A DNA stretch of 8,916 nucleotides from Gammaproteobacteria bacterium (GCA_015494165.1 WGBS01000331.1:1-8916); one strand, 5' to 3'. Shown: positions 1-8,535, counted from the first letter of the stretch. Program-made: numbers and translations. The notes: a model not told the origin generated them from the sequence alone.

Positions 1-1
1 G

Positions 2-934
2 CCGGAGACCGCGCGCAGCGTCGGACGTGTGCGCGCGCCGCGGCTCGCCACCGTGGCGGCCGAGGTCGCCGGCGCGGTCGCCGCGGTCGAGGTGGAGGTG
101 GGCGAGGCCGTGCGCGCGGGGCAGGTGCTCGTGCGCATCGACGACGCGGATCTGCGCCTCGAGCGCGAGGCGGCGCGCGCGGCGCTCGCACGCGTCGAGG
201 CGCTCGCCGCGAGCCAGCGCCGCCGGGTGCGGCGGCTGGAGCGGCTGGTGCGCCGCCGGCAGGTCTCGGAGGACGCGCTCGACGAGGCGCGCGGCGCCCT
301 CGCCGCGCTCGAGGCCGAGCGCGCCGCCGCGCGCGCGCGGCTCGCGCTCGCCGAGCGGCGGCTCGCGAAGGCCCGCGTGCGCGCGCCCTTCGACGGGCGC
401 GTCGCCGCGCGCCTGGTCTCCGCCGGCGACCGCGTCGCGCCGGGCACCGCGCTCGTCCGGCTGGTCGCCGCGGGGCGTGAGGCGGTGCTGCCCTTCCCGG
501 AGGCGCTGGCGCCGCGCCTGCGCCCGGGCCTGCCCGTGCGGCTCTCGACGCCGACCGCCCCGGGCGGTGCGGCGCTGAGGATCGACGCGGTGCGCCCCGA
601 GCTATCGGATGGCGGCCACGCGGTCGAGGCCATCGTCCGGCTCCCCCCCGGGCTCGACTGGCCGCCGGGGGCCACCGTCGACGCCGAGGTGGTGCTCGGC
701 GTGCATCGCGGCGCGGTGGTCGTGCCGGAGACCGCCGTCGTGCTGCGTCCGGGGGGCACCGTGGCCTACGTGATCGAGGGCGGGCGCGCACGCGCGCGCC
801 GCGTGCGCACGGGGCTGCGCCGCGACGGCCTCGTCGAGATCGTCGCGGGGCTCGCCGCCGGCGAGACCGTGGCCGTGGACGGCGCCGCCTTCCTGAGCGA
901 CGGGGCGCCGGTGCGCGTGCGCGGGCAGCGATGA
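2..934 (+). CDS. RND efflux periplasmic adaptor (membrane fusion protein, HlyD/AcrA type), 5' truncated
   Basis: The reading frame is open from the left edge, so the N-terminus (signal peptide or lipobox) lies outside the window. The 310 visible residues follow the adaptor order. A biotinyl/lipoyl-like half comes first (AAEVAGAVAAVEVEVGEAV then AGQVLVRID). An Ala/Arg/Glu/Leu-rich alpha-hairpin follows over about visible residues 50-120, and the second lipoyl half (VRAPFDGRVAARLVSAGDRV) closes it. A beta-barrel and a membrane-proximal domain end in VAVDGAAFLSDGAPVRV. Known for the family: it bridges the inner-membrane RND pump to an outer-membrane channel in the periplasm. The stop overlaps the start of the RND permease gene as ATGA, which predicts translational coupling. 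The GTG at 29 is internal to the conserved lipoyl domain and is not the real start. The substrate cannot be told from sequence. Confidence 0.93.
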   Translation, partial: PETARSVGRVRAPRLATVAAEVAGAVAAVEVEVGEAVRAGQVLVRIDDADLRLEREAARAALARVEALAASQRRRVRRLERLVRRRQVSEDALDEARGALAALEAERAAARARLALAERRLAKARVRAPFDGRVAARLVSAGDRVAPGTALVRLVAAGREAVLPFPEALAPRLRPGLPVRLSTPTAPGGAALRIDAVRPELSDGGHAVEAIVRLPPGLDWPPGATVDAEVVLGVHRGAVVVPETAVVLRPGGTVAYVIEGGRARARRVRTGLRRDGLVEIVAGLAAGETVAVDGAAFLSDGAPVRVRGQR

Positions 935-3900
935 CGCTCCCCGAGCTCTCGATCCGGCGCCACGTCCTGGCGTGGATGATGTCGGGGCTGCTGGCGCTCG
1001 CAGGCCTGATCGGCTACCAGCGCATCGGCGTCGACCGCTACCCGCGCGTGGAGTTCCCCATCGTCTCCGTGACCACGGCCCTGCCCGGCGCGAGCCCCGA
1101 GATCGTCGACGCGAGCGTCACCTCGGTGATCGAGAGCCAGGTCAACAGCATCCCGGGCATCCAGCACGTGCAGTCCTTCTCCAGCCCCGGGGTCTCGGTC
1201 ATCAACATCACCTTCGAGCTCGACAAGGACGTGGACGTGGCCTTCAACGAGGTGCAGGCCAAGGTGAACCAGGTGCTGCGGCGCCTGCCCGAGGAGGCCG
1301 AGCCGCCGGTGGTCGCGAAGGTGCAGACCGAGGCCGCGCCCATCCTGTGGCTGGCGCTGCAGGGCGACCGCACCCAACAGCAGCTCAACCGCTACGCGCG
1401 CACCGTGCTCAAGAAGCGCCTCGAGACCATCGACGGCGTCGGCGAGGTGCGCCTCGGCGGCCGGCGCGACCGCACGATCCGGGTCGAGCTCGACCCGGCG
1501 CGCATGGCGGCCTTGGGCGTCACCGTCCAGGACGTGCTCGCGGCCTTCGCCCGCGAGCACGTGCAGATGCCGGGCGGCTTCCTGGTCGGCGGCGAGCGCG
1601 AGCGGCTGCTGCGCCTCGACCTCGAGTTCCACCGCGTCGCCGACATCGCGCGGATGGTGGTCGCCTGGCGCGACGGCGCGCCGGTGCGCCTCGGCGACCT
1701 CGCCGAGGTCGTGGACGGGCTCTCGGACGCGCGCCAGCTCGCGCGCTTCGACGGCGAGCCCTCGGCGGGGCTCGGCATCGTCAAGGTGCCGGGCGCCAAC
1801 ACCGTGGCCATCGCCCGCGAGGTGCACCGCCGCCTCGAGGAGGAGCTGCGCCCGACGCTCCCGCCCGGGATGCGCCTGACGGTGGCCTCCGACGACTCGA
1901 CCTTCATCGTCGAGATGGTGCGCGCCCTGCAGGAGCACCTCATCGCCGGCACGCTCCTCGCCGCGCTCGTGGTGTGGCTCTTCCTGCGCAACCTGCGCGC
2001 CACCGGGATCATCGCCCTCGCCATCCCGGTCTCGCTCCTCGGCGCCGTGGCCGCCATGCACTTCGCGGGCTACACCTTCAACCGCCTGACGCTCCTCGGC
2101 CTGCTGCTGCTCATCGGCGTCGTCGTCGACGACGCCATCGTCGTGCTCGAGAACGTGCACCGCCACCGCGAGCGCGGCGCGGCGCCGCTCGCGGCCGCGG
2201 CCGAGGGCACGCGCGAGGTGGTGTTCGCGGTCCTCGCCTCCACGCTCACCCTGGTCTCGATCTTCGCCCCCGTGATCTTCATGGGCGGCATCATCGGCCG
2301 CTTCTTCGAGTCCTTCGCCGTGGTCGTGACGGTGGGCGTGCTCGTCTCGTGGTTCGTCTCCATGACCCTGACGCCCATGCTGTGCGCGCGCCACCTGGGC
2401 GAGCCCGGGCCCGAGGGCCCCGTGCGCCGCGCGCTGGCGCGCGCCTTCGCCGCCGTCGAGGGCGGCTACCGGCGGCTGCTCGCCGCCGCCCTGCGCCGGC
2501 GCTGGGCGGTGCTCGCCGGCGCCCTCGCCGCCGTCGCCGCCACCGTCCCCGTGTTCGGCACCCTCGGCAAGACCTTCGTCCCGCCCGAGGACGAGGGCCG
2601 CTTCCTGGTGCTGATCAAGACCCCGCTCGGCTCGAGCCTCGCCTACACCGACGCGCGCCTGCGCGAGGTCGAGCGCCTGATCGCTTCCGAGCCCGGGGTG
2701 CGCAGCCGCTTCACCGCCATCGGCCTCGGCCGCCAGGGCCAGGCCAACCGCGCCATCGCCTTCGTGCGGCTCGAGCCGCGTGAGCGCCGCGACCGCAGCC
2801 AGCAGGAGATCATCGCCTCGCTCCAGCGCCGCCTCGCCGACCTCGCGGGCGTGCGCGCCTTCGCCGCGCCGGTGCCCATCGTCGGCGGCTTCCGCGGCGA
2901 GCCCCTGCAGTTCACGGTGAGCGGACCCAACCTCGAGAAGGTGGCGGCGCTCGCACGCGAGCTGCGCCGGCGGCTCGCCGCGGTTCCCGGCATGGGCCGC
3001 GTGGACCTCGACCTCGAGCTCGACCTGCCGCAGCTCAGGCTGCGGGTGGACCGCACGCGCGCCGCCCTCCACGGCGTCTCCCCGCGCGACGTGGCGCTCG
3101 CCGTCAACGTCCTCGCCGGCGGGCTGGACGTGGCCAAGTACAACGACGAGCCGGGCGACGGCGAGCGCTACGACGTGCGCCTCAAGGCGCGCGAGGGCTT
3201 CTACCGCACGCCGGACGACCTGCGGCGCATCTGGCTGCGCGGCCGCGACGGCCGGCTGGTGCGCATCGACAGCGTGGCGCGCTTCGAGGAGCGGCCGGGC
3301 CCGGCCGTGATCGGCCGCTTCGACCTCCTCTACGCGGCCAACTTCTACGCCAGCCCCACCATGCCCCTTGGCGAGGCGGTGGCGCGCGTGCGCGCGCTCG
3401 CCGCCGGGCTGCTGCCGCCGGGCTACCGCCTCCAGTTCCAGGGCGAGGCCGAGGAGTTCGGCAAGACGGTGGGCTACATCGCCTTCGCCTTCGGGCTCGC
3501 GGTGGTGCTCGTCTACATGGTGCTCGCCAGCCAGTTCAACTCCTTCGGCCAGCCGCTGCTCGTCATGACGGCGCAGCCGCTCGCGGTGATCGGCGGCATC
3601 CTCGCGCTGTGGCTCTGGGGCCACACCCTCAACATCTTCTCCATGATCGGCATGGTGCTGCTGGTGGGGCTGGTGGCGAAGAACGCCATCCTCCTCGTGG
3701 ACCTCACCAACCGGCTGCGTGCGCGCGGCATGGGCGTCGACGAGGCGCTGCTCGCCGCCTGCCCGATGCGCCTGCGCCCGGTGCTGATGACCTCGCTCAC
3801 GGTGGTGCTCGCGCTGCTGCCCACGGCCTTCGGCCTCGGCGCGGGCGGCGAGGCCAACGCCCCGCTCGCCGTCGCCGTCGTCGGCGGCATGGTGAGCTCG

Positions 3901-3963
3901 ACCCTGCTTACCCTCCTCGTCGTCCCGGCGCTCTACTCCCTCACCGCACGCCGTCGCGCCTGA
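931..3963 (+). CDS. RND efflux permease, AcrB/MdtB-like (HAE-1 type)
   Basis: This 1010-residue inner-membrane proton antiporter is slightly shorter than AcrB (about 1049). It has the duplicated RND layout: a first helix near residues 10-28, a large periplasmic loop, a helix cluster around 335-480, a second periplasmic loop, and the last cluster from about 855 to the end. The relay residues of AcrB are present: Asp400-Asp401 in helix 4 (GVVVDDAIVVLENV), Lys917 in helix 10 (GLVAKNAILLVDL), Arg947 (MRLRPVLMTS) and Thr954. The pump should therefore be functional. This pattern favours the multidrug/hydrophobe branch over CusA-type metal pumps, but the substrate is unknown. The ATG lies inside the end of the adaptor gene (ATGA overlap) without a strong ribosome binding site of its own, so coupled translation is likely. 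No outer-membrane factor gene follows; the pump probably uses a TolC-like protein encoded elsewhere. Confidence 0.95.
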   Translation: MTLPELSIRRHVLAWMMSGLLALAGLIGYQRIGVDRYPRVEFPIVSVTTALPGASPEIVDASVTSVIESQVNSIPGIQHVQSFSSPGVSVINITFELDKDVDVAFNEVQAKVNQVLRRLPEEAEPPVVAKVQTEAAPILWLALQGDRTQQQLNRYARTVLKKRLETIDGVGEVRLGGRRDRTIRVELDPARMAALGVTVQDVLAAFAREHVQMPGGFLVGGERERLLRLDLEFHRVADIARMVVAWRDGAPVRLGDLAEVVDGLSDARQLARFDGEPSAGLGIVKVPGANTVAIAREVHRRLEEELRPTLPPGMRLTVASDDSTFIVEMVRALQEHLIAGTLLAALVVWLFLRNLRATGIIALAIPVSLLGAVAAMHFAGYTFNRLTLLGLLLLIGVVVDDAIVVLENVHRHRERGAAPLAAAAEGTREVVFAVLASTLTLVSIFAPVIFMGGIIGRFFESFAVVVTVGVLVSWFVSMTLTPMLCARHLGEPGPEGPVRRALARAFAAVEGGYRRLLAAALRRRWAVLAGALAAVAATVPVFGTLGKTFVPPEDEGRFLVLIKTPLGSSLAYTDARLREVERLIASEPGVRSRFTAIGLGRQGQANRAIAFVRLEPRERRDRSQQEIIASLQRRLADLAGVRAFAAPVPIVGGFRGEPLQFTVSGPNLEKVAALARELRRRLAAVPGMGRVDLDLELDLPQLRLRVDRTRAALHGVSPRDVALAVNVLAGGLDVAKYNDEPGDGERYDVRLKAREGFYRTPDDLRRIWLRGRDGRLVRIDSVARFEERPGPAVIGRFDLLYAANFYASPTMPLGEAVARVRALAAGLLPPGYRLQFQGEAEEFGKTVGYIAFAFGLAVVLVYMVLASQFNSFGQPLLVMTAQPLAVIGGILALWLWGHTLNIFSMIGMVLLVGLVAKNAILLVDLTNRLRARGMGVDEALLAACPMRLRPVLMTSLTVVLALLPTAFGLGAGGEANAPLAVAVVGGMVSSTLLTLLVVPALYSLTARRRA

Positions 3964-3968
3964 AGCAC

Positions 3969-4002
3969 GCGCGTCATGACGCGCCATGAAGGTCATGGCG
4001 CG
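3969..4002 (+). promoter_or_regulatory. Predicted activator-binding site (UAS) made of CATG-centred inverted repeats
   Basis: A perfect 16-bp palindrome (3969-3984, GCGCGTCATGACGCGC) abuts a 10-bp-arm inverted repeat with a 3-base spacer (3980-3989 and 3993-4002, arm CGCGCCATGA). CATG cores fall at 3975, 3985 and 3994, about one helical turn apart. The centre lies about 90 bp upstream of the start of transcription predicted from the -24/-12 element, the usual place for enhancer-binding protein sites. The 27 bp 3973-3999 match the regulator's own start region (8512-8538, reverse complement) at 20 positions. The paired hairpins could instead end transcription of the efflux operon, but no T-run follows. 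Confidence 0.6.
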
Positions 4003-4021
4003 GCGCCGCGGCCGGGCGCTG

Positions 4022-4034
4022 CAAGCCCTTGAAC
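4022..4034 (-). promoter_or_regulatory. Possible IHF binding site between UAS and sigma-54 promoter
   Basis: The bases CAAGCCCTTGAAC fit the reverse form of the IHF consensus (YAA-N4-TTGATW) at 7 of the 9 specified positions; the last two differ. It sits between the predicted activator site and the -24/-12 element, where IHF commonly bends DNA at sigma-54 promoters. The match is imperfect and rests mainly on position. Confidence 0.35.
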
Positions 4035-4051
4035 GGCCGAGCGGCGTCCGC

Positions 4052-4067
4052 TGGCACGCCTTCTGCT
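4052..4067 (+). promoter_or_regulatory. Sigma-54 (-24/-12) promoter of the DUF3034-flavoprotein-Rieske operon
   Basis: TGGCACG at 4052-4058, four bases, then CTGCT at 4063-4067, against the consensus TGGCACG-N4-TTGCW: a single mismatch. The invariant GG (4053-4054) and GC (4065-4066) are separated by exactly 10 bases. Transcription is expected to start near 4078, giving a leader of about 70 bases before the ATG at 4149. The nearby sigma-54 activator gene and the upstream inverted repeats support the call. Confidence 0.82.
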
Positions 4068-4081
4068 TGGCGCCACCGGCG

Positions 4082-4097
4082 GCGGGCGCGCGCCCGC
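4082..4097 (+). other. GC palindrome / stem-loop at the predicted 5' end of the operon transcript
   Basis: A perfect 16-bp palindrome, GCGGGCGCGCGCCCGC, can fold into a 6-bp stem with a 4-base loop. It would begin about 5 bases after the predicted start of transcription, so it could protect the 5' end of the mRNA. GC-rich palindromes are frequent in such DNA, so function is uncertain. Confidence 0.3.
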
Positions 4098-4136
4098 GCG
4101 CACGCCGCGACACCATGACGACAAGCCGCAATCACG

Positions 4137-4147
4137 GGAGGGAGAGG
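4137..4147 (+). promoter_or_regulatory. Ribosome binding site of the DUF3034 gene
   Basis: A purine-rich GGAGGGAGAGG run has its GGAGG core at 4137-4141, seven bases before the ATG at 4149. It fixes this start against the earlier ATG at 4114, which lies in another frame and has no such site. Confidence 0.75.
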
Positions 4148-4148
4148 C

Positions 4149-5003
4149 ATGAAGCGACTCCTCGGCACCACGCTCGCGCTCGGCCTGTCGGCGGCGGCCG
4201 GCACGGCCGCGGCCCTGCCCACCACCATCGAGGGCGCCGCCGGCGGCGGCATCGTCCCCTGGGCCCTGCTCGCCGCCGACCGCCCCACGGCCTCGCTCAC
4301 CTGGGTCGACTCCGGCGACTACAACCTCACGGTGCTCGCGGTCAACGGCACGGTCGCCGGGCGCGTGGAGCTGTCCTACGCGCGCATGTCCTTCGACATC
4401 AACGCCAACGGCGTGCGCGGCACCGTCTATGGCGCCGGCCACACCTCCAGCACCATCGACGTCGACGTCCTCGGCGCCAAGCTGAAGCTGCTCGACATGT
4501 CCGACCGCTTTCCCGCCCTGGCGCTGGGCGTCCAGCACAAGCGCTCGGACATCGCCTCGGGCCTGCGCGGCGCCATCGGCTCCGGCGACGACAGCGGCAC
4601 CGACGTCTACCTCGCCGCGACCAAGGTCTTTCCCGTCGGGGGCCGCAAGCTGCTGCTGAACGGCACCCTGCGCTACACCAAGGCCAACCAGGCCGGGATC
4701 CTCGGCTTCGGCGGCCAGGGGGCGGGCAACGACGACGGCTACGGCCTCCGGTTCGAGGGCAGCGCGGGCGTCTTCGCCTCCAAGAGCGTCGTGTTCGGCG
4801 CCGAGTACCGCGCCAAGCCCGACAACCTCAAGAGCTTCGAGGAGGACGACTGGTGGGACGTCTTCCTCGCCTGGATGCCGGACAAGCACTGGTCGGTGGT
4901 CGCCGCCTACGCCGGCCTCGGTGACATCGTCAAGGAGGCCGGCACCAACGGCGAGGGCGCCGACCAGCGCGGCCTCTACCTGCAGCTCCAGGTGACCTTC
5001 TGA
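4149..5003 (+). CDS. DUF3034 family outer-membrane beta-barrel-like protein
   Basis: The 284-residue precursor has a clear Sec signal peptide (MKRLLGTTLALGLSAAAGTAAA, cleavage near residue 22). The mature part has alternating hydrophobic/polar strands and ends in aromatic LQLQVTF, as outer-membrane barrels do. I recognise the DUF3034 family from its motif series: TTIEGAAGGGIVPWALL at the mature start, RVELSYARMSFD, DDSGTDVYLAATKVFP, LRYTKANQAGILGFGG, VFGAEYRAKPDNL, EEDDWWDVFLAWMPDKHWS and the closing QRGLYLQLQ. The length fits the family. Its function is not established; a porin-like role in passing a substrate or product of the periplasmic enzymes encoded next to it is inference. It is the first gene after the sigma-54 promoter, has a strong ribosome binding site, and is followed 65 bases later by the flavoprotein gene, with a hairpin between. 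Confidence 0.85.
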   Translation: MKRLLGTTLALGLSAAAGTAAALPTTIEGAAGGGIVPWALLAADRPTASLTWVDSGDYNLTVLAVNGTVAGRVELSYARMSFDINANGVRGTVYGAGHTSSTIDVDVLGAKLKLLDMSDRFPALALGVQHKRSDIASGLRGAIGSGDDSGTDVYLAATKVFPVGGRKLLLNGTLRYTKANQAGILGFGGQGAGNDDGYGLRFEGSAGVFASKSVVFGAEYRAKPDNLKSFEEDDWWDVFLAWMPDKHWSVVAAYAGLGDIVKEAGTNGEGADQRGLYLQLQVTF

Positions 5004-5025
5004 AGGCCGTCTACACTTCGAGAAA

Positions 5026-5046
5026 GGGCCGCGCGCGCCGCGGCCC
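5026..5046 (+). other. Intercistronic hairpin before the flavoprotein gene
   Basis: Perfect 8-bp arms GGGCCGCG (5026-5033) and CGCGGCCC (5039-5046) enclose a 5-base loop. The stem ends 6 bases before the AGGAGG-type ribosome binding site at 5052-5060 and no T-run follows. It is more likely an mRNA-stabilising or processing element, or a partial attenuator, than a full terminator. Confidence 0.5.
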
Positions 5047-5068
5047 GCGCCAGGAGGAGGATCCCGCC

Positions 5069-6415
5069 ATGACCGACATGAAGCGCCGCGACTTCCTCAA
5101 GCTCACGGGCGCCGGCGCCGCGGCCGGCACCCTCGGGCTCGCGGGCGCCGCCCTGCCCGGCGCCGCCGGCGCCGCCCGCCGCGCCCCGCTGGTGGTCCTG
5201 GACCGCCCCGCCGACCTGCCCCGGCCCAAGGGCCAGCGCGTGGTGGTGGTCGGGGGCGGCTGGTCCGGGCTCACCATCGCCAAGTACCTCAAGAAGGAGG
5301 ATCCGAAGCTCGACGTCGTGCTGATCGAGCGCCGGGCGCTGTTCCTGTCCTGCCCGGTGAGCAACCTGTGGCTCGCCGACCTCATCGACCTCGAGTTCAT
5401 CGCGCACAGCTACCTGGACGCGGCCAGGCACAACGGCTACCTGTTCCTGAACGCCACCGTCGTGGACGTGGACCGCGACTCGCGCCGCGTCTACACCGAC
5501 CAGGGCCATCTGCGCTACGACTTCCTGGTGCTCGCCCCGGGCATCGACTACGACTACGAGGCCATCGGCGTCACCGATCCCGCCGAGCGCTTCCACCTGC
5601 AGACGAACTACCCGGCGGGCTTCATCCCGGGCTCCGAGCATCTCTCCATCCGCAACAAGCTGGAGGACTTCGAGGGCGGCACCTTCCTGCTCACGGTGCC
5701 CTCGGGCAACTACCGTTGCCTGCCCGGGCCCTACGAGCGCGCCTGCATGGTGGCCTCGTGGTTCAAGCGCGAAGGCATCAAGGGCAAGGTGCTCCTGCTC
5801 GACGCCAATCCCGATATCACCATCAAGAAGGACGGCTTCCACGCCGCCTTCGACGAGCTCTACAAGGGCATCATCGAGTACGTGCCCTCCTTCGAGATCA
5901 CGGGCGTCGACCCCTACCGGCGCAAGGTGCGCTCGGAGTTCGCCGAGGTGGACTTCGACGACGGCGCCATCTACCCGCGCGTGCGCGGCGCGCGCCTGAT
6001 CGAGATGCTCGGGTTGGTCGACCCCAAGAGCCCGCAGAAGGAGGCCCGGATCGACGTGCGCTTCTACAACGTGATCGGCGACCGCCGCGTCTACGTCGCG
6101 GGCGACTCGCGTCCCATGCCCTTCTCCAAGAGCGGCAACACCGCGAACTCCGAGGGCAAGTTCGTGGCCAAGATCGTCGCCGCGCGCGCCAACGGCCGCG
6201 ACGTGCGCGAGTGGCAGAGCCCCCACACGGTGTGCTACTCGATGGTGAACGCCGACCCGATGGAGGCGATCAGCGTCGACGCCTACTATGCCTACAATCC
6301 CAAGGACGGCTCCTTCCGCTTCGACCGCGTCAAGCTCTTCGAGCAGCGCAGCCCCGACCGCGGCCAGGCGACGCTCGAGTGGGCGCGCGGGCTTTACCGC
6401 GACATGTTCGGCTGA
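5069..6415 (+). CDS. Tat-exported FAD oxidoreductase, flavocytochrome c sulfide dehydrogenase flavoprotein-like (FccB/SoxF family)
   Basis: The 448-residue precursor has a twin-arginine signal (KRRDFLK at 5-11, then an Ala/Gly-rich stretch to about 36), so it should act folded in the periplasm. The FAD-binding Rossmann motif is VVVVGGGWSG, with the glycines at 62-64 and 67. Cys95 in FLSCPVSN matches the position of the cysteine that links FAD in flavocytochrome c. Cys217 in NYRCLPGPYERAC matches one cysteine of the redox disulfide. The usual partner cysteine (family motif like GWCPVD) is absent: the stretch around DPKSPQKEARIDV has none. The second FAD motif is YVAGDSRPMPFSKSGNTANSEGK, and the C-terminal FCSD-type domain starts with HTVCYSMV (Cys389). 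The family oxidises sulfide and passes electrons to a cytochrome c; no such subunit is encoded here, and a Rieske protein gene follows. The start has an AGGAGG site 8 bases upstream. Family assignment is firm, sulfide as substrate is not. Confidence 0.88.
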   Translation: MTDMKRRDFLKLTGAGAAAGTLGLAGAALPGAAGAARRAPLVVLDRPADLPRPKGQRVVVVGGGWSGLTIAKYLKKEDPKLDVVLIERRALFLSCPVSNLWLADLIDLEFIAHSYLDAARHNGYLFLNATVVDVDRDSRRVYTDQGHLRYDFLVLAPGIDYDYEAIGVTDPAERFHLQTNYPAGFIPGSEHLSIRNKLEDFEGGTFLLTVPSGNYRCLPGPYERACMVASWFKREGIKGKVLLLDANPDITIKKDGFHAAFDELYKGIIEYVPSFEITGVDPYRRKVRSEFAEVDFDDGAIYPRVRGARLIEMLGLVDPKSPQKEARIDVRFYNVIGDRRVYVAGDSRPMPFSKSGNTANSEGKFVAKIVAARANGRDVREWQSPHTVCYSMVNADPMEAISVDAYYAYNPKDGSFRFDRVKLFEQRSPDRGQATLEWARGLYRDMFG

Positions 6416-6421
6416 GCGGCA

Positions 6422-6457
6422 CGGCGGGGGCGGGCGCCGGCAGGCCCGCCCCCGCCG
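6422..6457 (+). other. Strong intercistronic hairpin between flavoprotein and Rieske genes
   Basis: Perfect 14-bp GC arms (6422-6435 and 6444-6457; the left arm reads CGGCGGGGGCGGGC) surround an 8-base loop. It starts 6 bases after the flavoprotein stop. No T-run follows, so full intrinsic termination is unlikely. It may protect the upstream mRNA 3' end, or attenuate the Rieske gene so that less of it is made. Confidence 0.6.
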
Positions 6458-6485
6458 CGGCCCTCCGGGTATGGCGAGGCAGCGT

Positions 6486-7184
6486 ATGCACAGGCGCGAC
6501 TTCCTGCGGCTCTGCGGCGGCGCCGTCGCCGGCGCCGCCGCCGGCCCTCTGCTCGCCGACGGCGCGCCCTTCGTCGCCCGCACGCACGCGCGCCTGGTCG
6601 ACGGCGAAGGCAGGCCGCTGCGGGCGGAAGCGCTCGCCGTCGACGAGACCTATCTGTTCCACTACCCCTTCCGCAGCACCCCCTGCTTCCTGCTGCGGCT
6701 CGGGCGCCCGGTGCGCGCGCCGGTGACGCTGCGCACGGCCGACGGCCGCGCCTACCGCTGGCCCGGCGGGGTCGGCCCCGGCGGCGCCGTGGTCGCCTTC
6801 TCGGCCATCTGCACGCACCTCATGACCCACCCCACCCGCCAGGGCAGCTTCATCGCCTTCCACCGCCGACCGACCGAGGTCGCCGGGCGCCCCTACGTGA
6901 TCACCTGCTGCGCCCACGGCAGCGTCTTCGACCCGCACGAGGGGGCGCGCGTGCTCACGGGACCGGCGACGCAGCCGCTGACGGCGGTGGTGCTCGAGCA
7001 CGACCCCGCGAGCGACACCCTCACCGCCGTGGGCACGGCGGGCGCCGACCTCTATCGCGAGTTCCTGCGCACCTTCCGGCGCGAGCTGCGCGCCGCCTTC
7101 GGCCGCCGCGAATACCGCGCGCCGGCGGCGGGCGAGACGCGCGTGTGGCGCCTGGCCGACTACGCGAGGGTGTTCCGCTGCTAG
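6486..7184 (+). CDS. Tat-exported Rieske [2Fe-2S] protein
   Basis: The 232-residue protein opens with a twin-arginine signal (HRRDFLRL, then GGAVAGAAAGPLL). The cluster-binding boxes are C109-T-H111 and C141-C-A-H144, 29 residues apart, giving the two Cys and two His ligands of a Rieske centre. The second box continues GSVFD. In bc1-type proteins the boxes are CTHLGC and CPCHGSxYD. Here both disulfide cysteines are missing (CTHLMT; CCAHGS) and the tyrosine is Phe148, while Ser146 stays, which suggests a lowered redox potential (family knowledge plus inference). It probably carries electrons to or from the flavoprotein encoded upstream, in the periplasm or on the membrane face. I chose the ATG at 6486 because GAGG lies 6 bases before it; an in-frame ATG at 6471 has no ribosome binding site, and frames opening further upstream overlap the flavoprotein gene. 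Confidence 0.88.
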   Translation: MHRRDFLRLCGGAVAGAAAGPLLADGAPFVARTHARLVDGEGRPLRAEALAVDETYLFHYPFRSTPCFLLRLGRPVRAPVTLRTADGRAYRWPGGVGPGGAVVAFSAICTHLMTHPTRQGSFIAFHRRPTEVAGRPYVITCCAHGSVFDPHEGARVLTGPATQPLTAVVLEHDPASDTLTAVGTAGADLYREFLRTFRRELRAAFGRREYRAPAAGETRVWRLADYARVFRC

Positions 7185-7200
7185 GCCCGCGCGCCCACGC

Positions 7201-8535
<1,335 letters not shown>

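Noticed and set aside
3562..3569. Third GTCATGAC octamer, inside the RND permease gene
   Set aside because: It lacks the companion CATG boxes at 10 and 19 bp and encodes conserved-looking permease residues. It is taken as chance, and it shows that the octamer alone is not diagnostic.
766..4131. Very long open frame on the minus strand (1121 codons) opposite the RND permease gene
   Set aside because: Its product is a His/Arg/Glu/Ala-rich low-complexity chain with no recognisable domain, typical of antisense frames in GC-rich DNA. The plus strand encodes a fully conserved RND permease.
3986..4924. Plus-strand frame starting in the control region, and ATG at 4114
   Set aside because: It is out of frame with the DUF3034 gene, lacks a ribosome binding site, and its product is Arg/His/Pro-rich with no recognisable domain.
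6288..6485. Upstream in-frame starts for the Rieske gene (from 6288, and ATG at 6471)
   Set aside because: Starts before 6415 overlap the flavoprotein gene and would bury the Tat signal inside the chain. The ATG at 6471 has no ribosome binding site and adds only five residues.
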